A DNA stretch of 64,000 nucleotides from Branchiostoma floridae (lineage: Eukaryota; Chordata; Leptocardii; Amphioxiformes; Branchiostomatidae). Position 1 is the stretch's first letter. Each line of letters begins with the position of its first letter. The stretch covers positions 981,827-1,045,826 of the forward strand of contig NC_049983.1 in NCBI RefSeq assembly GCF_000003815.2, written 5' to 3'. Positions 57,600-64,000 of the stretch are shown one piece after another. Below the pieces are notes generated by a model that saw only the letters and a program-made list of their open reading frames with translations, was not told the origin of the DNA and searched no databases. Both the position numbers and the translations under genes were made by a program.

Positions 57600-58045
57600 C
57601 GGCAGTCTGCGGCTAGAGGTCGGGATGGTTGGTAATAGCTTAGTTAGCATTCGAGACACAGTCGGGAGTAAGTCATTTAATGGTCGGGAGATGGTTGGGA
57701 CATGCTCGGGACATGTTCGGCGCTAAAAGATAGGCGTGGTCGGACTGCTCCCGAACACCAGCCGATCTGAGTCGGCTAAGGGTCGGCTGGTGTTCGGGAG
57801 CTAAATTCGGCTATGTGTAACCTAGACATAACCCCGGTTGCACATAGCCGAACATGGCCTCCCGACTCTCTCCCGACTCTCTCCCGACTCTCTCCCGACT
57901 CTCTCTCGACTCTCTCCCGACTCTCTCTCGACTCTCTTCCGACGCTCTCCCGACTCTCTCCTGACTATGGCTAGGAGGGTTTTGGGAACTAGGTCGGCTT
58001 TGATCGGCTGGAATTTGGCTCAGTTGGCTGGTGTTTGGCAGTGAC
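57600..58045. mobile_element. Foldback block with TCGG words, right side
   Basis: It contains two perfect inverted repeats: 57748-57765 with 57783-57800 (arm CTCCCGAACACCAGCCGA), and 57806-57817 with 57841-57852 (arm TTCGGCTATGTG). Many further GGTCGGG and ATCGGCTGG words surround them. Confidence 0.65.
57862..57965 (+). repeat. 11-bp minisatellite CGACTCTCTCC
   Basis: About nine tandem units of CGACTCTCTCC with TCTC variants, inside the foldback block. Confidence 0.9.
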
Positions 58046-59927
58046 ACCGGTTAGGCTTCTAATCATTAAGTTTTAGCCAGCACGCTACAAATTACGTCGG
58101 ATTAAATAGATTTCCCTGCGAATAATGAAATCTGCCCTACTTTCAACCACAATGACTATCAATACAAACCAGTTGATCGTAAGACTGAACACTGGCATGT
58201 GTGGAAGACGAGAGATTTGGATATGTGCAGAATCAGAAATGACTTGTTCATAGCCAGTATACTATTGTGCCAGTCGGTATGATTTCAATCGAAAGCCTCC
58301 TTTGTTCTCATCGAGTCATCAGATCAATTTGACGGAAAAAAATAGGGGCCAAGACTCAGGGGGTCAAGTCATTGATATATCTCACTTAGTCCGTGAGACG
58401 TGATACGCGTATTTGAGTAACTGATATGGCGATTTCTTCGGCGGATGTTTCGCGTATGACATCACTTAATCACCGATAGTCGCGCGGGGCCCTGACGGCC
58501 CTATCACAGAGGCCAGTCGGGAGCCATGGCGGAGCCGTGTAATGCATTATCAACACCGGCAAGTCCAGCCGGCTGGGCGGTACCATGTCGCCCCAGCCCC
58601 GAGGCCGTCGGGTCCCTCACTCGGTCTATATGTGCCTGGTTTTTCGACGAATATTTTCCCCGAGACGGACTGGGCGCCGTGTCGGCGTTGTGCGAGACAT
58701 CAAGCCGGCAGACACGCGGGGCCGTCTCGATAAAGATTCACCTTTATTCTTCAATGTTACAAACGATATGTTTAAAAGTAATCAGAGTCATTGCCACAAT
58801 GCGTTACTTCAGCATCTTTAGATATGATGTTCGTCATTTTATTGAAAATACAGAATTCTCGATCATTCAGACATCATCCTGAAGCGATCCGTAGTTATGT
58901 GCACTTCGATAGGAGGTCACTTGGAGGTCAATAGCGGACCGAGAAGGTTCGCGCAGACAACTTTCCTGAACAAAGCAGTCAAGGGAAAAATTGCTGCATT
59001 CTGATCCGATCATGCATAAAGGTCTCAGGTTAAAATGCGCGAGATAATGACTTTCTCAGATGGCGCTAATATCTTCATACATGATTGCACGATGCATGAT
59101 GAATTTGTTTTGCAAGATAGTGAACTGTGTGGGCCACCCTGAACAGGTATAGTGGGAAACATCACTATACATTTGGTACATACCTTGGCTTGACCTCCTG
59201 GTCGTTGGGGGGGTGGGGGGTGATAGGTTAGCTATTAAGATACATTTGGTACATTATTCTTAAACTAGCATTTCAAATAAAATGTTACACAATGTAATAC
59301 ATGTCATTAGGATTAAGGTTAGATTTGGACAGATTTTAACGCGTCATGTAAACGCAGTCAAGCGTTGCCTCTAATACAGAGACTACAAAAATGTACCCTC
59401 CTTCACATAATGAATTTTATTGTGGAACAAAAAGTGGTAACAAAACATTGCCTCAATTTCCTTAAAGTTGCTTTGTGTAAAAGCGTCATTCAATCTTATC
59501 TAGCAAAACTGACCTGGGAACTTTATTCTAAGGGCCATTTTTGCCCCCGTCACAATGATGGCAGTGACGGTAACCAGACATGCCTGATATCAGCCACAGG
59601 GTGAAGGTTGACAGGTATGACTGTTTGGATCACTGAGAAGCCAGGTGCGCAGTGCAAGTCTCCTGTCATTAATGGGGCAGGTCATAAGATGCCACGTGTT
59701 AGCTCAGTAGATGCGTCAGGGCGAGATGGGTGTGTGTCTATGACAATGGCGCTCTTGTTGTAGAAAGGTTAGCTTAATCAGTATGGGAATCAACCAAGCA
59801 TGTGAAGCAGAATGGTACAAACTTGAACGTCTTCAGTTGAAAATATTCCACACTGTCCCGGTATCGTTACGACAAACCACAAGCACTAAGGGACACAGTC
59901 CCTCCTTGGACAACTGTGATAGGGGAG
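58046..59927. other. Non-genic stretch with a GC-rich, CpG-containing patch
   Basis: 58430-58740 is GC-rich, and an ATG in strong context (GGAGCCATGG at 58526) opens a 118-codon frame. I see no domain and no clear donor, so a first exon is only a possibility. The rest shows no signal. Confidence 0.25.
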
Positions 59928-60003
59928 AAAAATGTTCCCACATTACCAGATGGCAGACAACGAAATCTTTGATTTATGATTGTAGAACCAATACAAACTG
60001 GAG
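59928..60003. repeat. Dispersed inverted copy of 54460-54535
   Basis: Matches 54460-54535 on the opposite strand over about 75 bp with few differences. It directly abuts the element at 60001-60209. Confidence 0.75.
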
Positions 60004-60209
60004 GGTCTGCATGGGGGGTTCCGACAACGATTTACGCTGAATTCAGATAAACCCCCTACGTATTACGCTAAATCAAGGAAGGCAATTACATGTACGCTAA
60101 ATTTGGTCACCTCGCTATGAATTACGTAGATAAGATGGTTTTCCCTACGAGTTACGGCAAATAAAAATAGACTGCTTACGCCTTACGAAAAAGAGCATGC
60201 AGACCCTCA
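60001..60209. mobile_element. Small inverted-repeat element with iterated TTACG words
   Basis: GAGGGTCTGCATG at the left and CATGCAGACCCTC at the right are inverted ends. The 180-bp interior is made of TTACGCTAAAT, TATTACG, GAATTACGTAG and TTACGGCAAAT words. It resembles in style the array at 11100-11265, although the words differ. Confidence 0.6.
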
Positions 60210-60901
60210 AACTTGTAAACCACAATATAGTGCAGTACAGTATAAGGCATGGTTCCAAGTTCCAACTTTTTGTTGGCCCATCGAATGTATTCAAAGTTGT
60301 CTCTTCTCACGTACCCCCGGTGTCCGGTTAACATATATCTATAGAATTGTTTCTTTCGTCAACGACACATGGAATGTTTTTCTAACGGAATATTCAATCG
60401 GACATTATGCCCCTATATCTCCATCAAAATAGTCATGTCATATTTTGTGTGTGTGTGTATGCCTGGATTGTGATAGATTCAGCCCTCCTCGCAGGAGAGA
60501 AGAAACACACGCAATCACAATTCTATCGTCAAAAGAAAGCTAATATATCATAGAATTAGACTTTTATTTATGTTTATCAAAATTGGTCACCAGCTTCCGA
60601 AGAGAGAAAATTACAAAAGCGTGACAAGTTACGGCTCACTGTCTGTCTGATTTGGAAAAAAAACGAATGCCTGGAAAGTAATGACTCCAATGATTTGTCA
60701 TTTGGAGAATATTGCTAAAAGCTTCATACTATGAAGTTGTGCCTCAAAATATGAGTTGTGCTTATTGTTTCTTGGTGAGGCCGAGAACTTATATAGTTCA
60801 AAATATCCTCGTATAGTTCAAAATGCTGTCGGCTGAATTTATGTCAGCCCTGACAGATTCGTACCTCGGAATAAAATAAAACTATATGTGAAATAGACAA
60901 T

Positions 60902-61275
60902 TGTGTTTGTTTGTGTGTGTATGTGTGTTTGTGTTTGTGGTCGTGTGTGTTTTTGTGTGCTTGCCTCTTGTTTTTACACTTTATGTGTGCGTGTGTGTGT
61001 GTGTGTGCGTGTGCGTGCCTGCATGGGGGCGTGTTTGAGTGTGTGTGAATGCGTGTGTGCATGTGTGTGCGTGTATGAACGTGTCTGTATTCTTATGTGC
61101 CTATTTGTGGTTACAAGAGTGTTTGAATGTGTGTGTTTTGTGTTTGTCACTTTCACTTTATTTGTGTATGTGCGTGCGTGCGTGTGTTTTGTGTGTTTAT
61201 GTGTGTTTGTGTGCGTGCTTGTGTGTTTGTGTCTGTGTATGGACCTCTTTGTGTTAACAAGTGTGTTTGTTTTGT
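60902..61275. repeat. (TG)n microsatellite, left part
   Basis: TGTGTG interspersed with TGCG, TTTG and TATG units. The same type of sequence resumes at 61741-61825 beyond a SINE. Confidence 0.9.
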
Positions 61276-61299
61276 GTGTTTGGCTTTTTTTTCTAAATC

Positions 61300-61740
61300 A
61301 TGTTCGAAGGGCCTGATGTTACCATCATGGTGATGAAGAGCGGCCCATAGCGATAACTGTAGCAGCATCTCTTCTCCCTAAGTCAGAAACATCAAGCTTA
61401 AGCAAGCATGACTTCACTGACTCAATAGGCGAAGAAGGGGTTACGAGGCTGCTCGGGAAATTCCCTACCCCATTTTGGCCGGAATGGTTTGATCCGCCAC
61501 ATCGCACCACCGCACATGTGGTGGGTTCTTTTACGTGCCCGGGGTGTGGCTCTCCCCAAACACGGGACCTCCATTTGACGTCCTATCCGAGGGACGACTC
61601 ATTTGCACTTGAGTAAAGTGAGGAAAGTCGTGAAAAGTGCCTTTCCCAAGGGCACAAGACCGGCAACACGGCAGGCGGATTCGAACCGGCGACCTCTCGG
61701 TCACGGGCCGAATACACTCCCACTGTGCTACACGGCTTTC
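61300..61740 (-). mobile_element. tRNA-derived SINE inserted in the TG repeat
   Basis: On the minus strand the head (from 61735 down) has A box TAGCACAGTGG and B box GGTTCGAATCC with tRNA spacing. A body of about 350 bp follows, including TCGTCCCTCGGATAGGACGT, GGAGGTCCCGTGT and GGGCACGTAAAAGAACCCA, a module seen in many invertebrate SINEs. It has no protein. The family name is not assigned. Confidence 0.8.
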
Positions 61741-61825
61741 ACTTTGTGTGTCAGTTTCTTTGTGTGTGTGTTTGTGTCTGTATGTGTATGTATGTGTATG
61801 TGTATGTGTGTGTGTTTGTGTTGGA
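61741..61825. repeat. (TG)n microsatellite, right part
   Basis: TGTGTGTGTTTGTGTCTGTA and TATG units directly after the SINE head, the displaced half of the array at 60902. Confidence 0.9.
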
Positions 61826-62264
61826 GAAAGAGAGAGATGGGGAGGGAACTGATTTGCGACAGTCACTGAAAACAATATGGCTAAACATGGAGCCAAGAGG
61901 CTTGTTTTGGGCTGATGTTTATTATTGATTATCGAAGGCTTGTGATTTTTCAAATTTGGCAAAGTAAACTTGTCTCAATCAAGACGACCTGTACTTGTGA
62001 TAAAAGTTAGAAAGATGATACTTTCAGTGTACTTGATTCTACGGACTTCCATGATGCCATACCATGCGAATGTACTGGTGCTGTGGTGTCGTCTCAGCCC
62101 GTGAAAACGCCAGAGGGAAATTGTGTTTGATTGACAGAACGCGCCTCGACGCCATCGTGGGAACACTGGAGACTGGCACGTACGCGTTGGTACACCGCAG
62201 GGCCAGGTCTTCAGCCGCCACGCCATGCCGAGAGTTCTATGCAGTTTTCTTTTCCTTCCGCGAG

Positions 62265-63650
62265 AGAAAGTAGTCCGTTCCATGACTCCGGGTGTCAACA
62301 CCCCTAACAAGAAAGGTTGTCGCTGGAGTATACAACTGCGTATCTTCTTAATTTCAAGTCATTCACAGTATTTTAGCCTCCTTTTTAGCTCATATAGATT
62401 TTTGAACCGATTGTGTACCGTTTTCCTGTCACAAATACGACCCCAAATTAGGTGACTTTCGCGTAAATTTCCCTGTTGTTTTGAACCTGTTGTAGATGTC
62501 AAACCAACAGGAAATCTCCTGCCTATGAAAGAGCAAACCTTCTAGTTTCTGAAAGTATAAGATTTATTACAGATTATTTGGACGTAATGCATTTGCCCCG
62601 ATATTCAGTGAAGTCATGTCATAATTTTGATTCCAGAATAGAACGCACCGGGTTTGACGATTTAGCAATTATTGAACCGGGACAGATCCTCTCTCCGTAA
62701 ATCTTAAAGTTTATGACCGGAATTTTGTTTACGTTGGTCCCTAGTTTATGAAATCCGAGTTTCAGGTCAATATACCAACCCGAAGTGATCTAAATCTAAC
62801 TTCAAAATTTGTAACTGACTGCCGTAGCGAACAGCGCGCCGTTTTCAGACAGTTGTACGTTCCATGAACCCCGGGCGTCGGGACTACCTACCAAAAAGCT
62901 TGTCGCTCGAGTTTACAACTATGTACAATCAATATTTCATCACCTTTACAATATTTAAGGTTTCTATTTTACTCCTACGTACTTTTTAAACCGACTTTTA
63001 CCTGCACCCGTTTGATGATATGATCTGAAATCAGTTGATTTGAACGCAAGTTCTTCGCTGCGTTTTACCTCCCAGCAGATTTCAGAACGAAAGGAAATCT
63101 AGTGCGTAAAATGCACCGAAGTCTCTTCTTTCAGGTGGTATATGGCATATTATCAATTTCGAGGGCGAAAAAGGCTTAAATTTGAACCGCGCGAGGCCAC
63201 CTCATTAGAGGCGTCCGAAAAGGAACGCTTCAGCGCTGGCATCAGCGCCCGTTCCACAGAGCGCACGCCGGACCCGCACCATTGTATTTACGTACTAGTT
63301 ACCGTAAATCTAAGACTCCATTTGCTAATTCACTCCGTCTTCACGTGTAGTTTTTCTTTAGGCATCCTTTGAAAACACTGGAGAGATATATTGGTGCCGC
63401 TACTTGTGTTAAAAGTCGATTCCACTCGAATCAACCAAACCAACGACTTGAAACATTTGGATTTAAAACAGTCGAAAAGGTGACCTCAGTAAACATGGAA
63501 TTACAAACCTTCCCAGATTTCAAACCAACAAGATTTTCAGAAGAGGTATAGTAGAAGATTCAACAATTCTGGCGCACTAGTCATTGACAAAAGAATCGAA
63601 GGCGTAATGCATTTGCCCCGATATTCAAATTCGTTGAAAATTTAGCTCAT
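62265..63650. repeat. Diverged tandem duplication
   Basis: 62270-62520 and 62850-63110 share ordered words (CGTTCCATGA, GTCGCT-GAGT-TACAACT, a GAACC-rich middle and AGGAAATCT). A 24-bp exact word beginning GTAATGCATTTGCCCCGATA occurs at 62586 and again at 63604, and CAAACCAACA occurs at 62500 and 63523. No gene is recognised in either unit. Confidence 0.55.
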
Positions 63651-63869
63651 AATGGCACCACCATTTTGCCAATTTCACTGTGTAACAAATATGATCAGAA
63701 AACGAGACATAATAGTTATAAAATCCCACAAAAATGGATCATATCGAGATTACATGATATTCCTCTATACCACATATAACGCAATCTTGGTAGAAAGGCC
63801 GGCAATGAGGTCTAAAGCAGCTGTAAAACTCGGATGAAATTCCATCCACCTGACGCGCGAGAAGCGTTT

Positions 63870-63891
63870 CCTTAGCAACGTGTTGCTAAGG
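63870..63891. repeat. Perfect 10-bp hairpin CCTTAGCAAC/GTTGCTAAGG
   Basis: The two arms are separated by GT. The half AGCAAC matches an RFX-type half site, but the two halves point outward, unlike a standard X-box. Confidence 0.5.
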
Positions 63892-64000
63892 ACCGCGGAG
63901 CGATTCGAACTGCAAAGAAAACCTGTTCGAAAACTGTTCGATTTAGGTCATGGCGTGCCGGCTGGGTCTTGTGGGTAATCGAGATTCCATTAAAAATTAT

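Noticed and set aside
58526-58882. 118-codon frame with strong start context in a GC-rich patch
   Set aside because: No domain, no convincing donor and no downstream exon could be found. It might be a first exon but cannot be supported.
59700-59730. A-box-like GTTAGCTCAGTAGATGCG
   Set aside because: No matching B box or tRNA cloverleaf follows.
62039-62221. 60-codon minus-strand frame beginning with ATGGCGGC
   Set aside because: No recognisable domain, and it sits next to a diverged duplication. Chance is as likely as a first exon.

Overview
The window looks like nuclear DNA of an invertebrate deuterostome, most likely a cephalochordate (amphioxus, Branchiostoma type). That assignment is inference. 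It rests on intron-rich genes, tandemly expanded BTB-kelch genes, F-type lectin, tectonin and LamG-like domains in mosaic proteins, and a dense load of diverged transposons, foldback elements and microsatellites. Two runs of N (31383-31512 and 56832-57189) show it is a draft assembly. No bacterial operon, CRISPR array or rRNA is seen.

Layout. (1) 1-5767: a Penelope-like retroelement relic with a GIY-YIG endonuclease remnant, split by a complete minus-strand Ty3/Gypsy LTR retrotransposon (594-5709). The insertion has near-identical LTRs, a 5-bp target duplication and an open 1320-codon gag-pol frame. (2) 5980-24480: three direct tandem copies of a five-exon BTB-BACK-kelch (KLHL-like) gene. Copy 1 (6034-9828) reads through as 573 aa. 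Copy 2 (11732-14693) has lost its BTB half to a nonsense codon, two 1-bp deletions and a dead splice donor, while its 3' exons stay open. Copy 3 (19215-24480) carries a 4-bp frameshifting insertion in exon 2 and a 1.7-kb inverted-repeat element in intron 1. (3) 26008-38747, plus strand: an eight-exon gene for a predicted type II membrane protein with a transmembrane segment, short coiled stalk, collagen triplets, PAN/apple domain and LamG-like domain. Its introns hold a 56-bp minisatellite, a 3-kb array of a GAAGAA-tailed repeat and a 370-bp palindrome. (4) 40234-47856, minus strand: an eleven-exon gene for a secreted 738-aa lectin with signal peptide, six tectonin repeats, two F-type lectin (fucolectin) domains, a GTSEVR repeat linker, a Cys-rich exon and an acidic tail. 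All splice phases agree. (5) 47857-64000: no convincing host gene. It contains duplicated blocks shared with the lectin locus, a LINE reverse-transcriptase scrap, CA/TG microsatellites split by a tRNA-derived SINE, several foldback elements and tandem duplications.

Together: the KLHL cluster would encode substrate adaptors for CUL3 ubiquitin ligase (family knowledge) and shows birth and decay of duplicates. The convergent pair of genes in (3) and (4), about 1.5 kb apart tail to tail, encode two carbohydrate- or matrix-binding mosaics, one membrane-bound and one secreted. This suggests a recognition or adhesion locus. The secreted one, which joins a tectonin propeller to two F-type lectin domains, is the most interesting object in the window.
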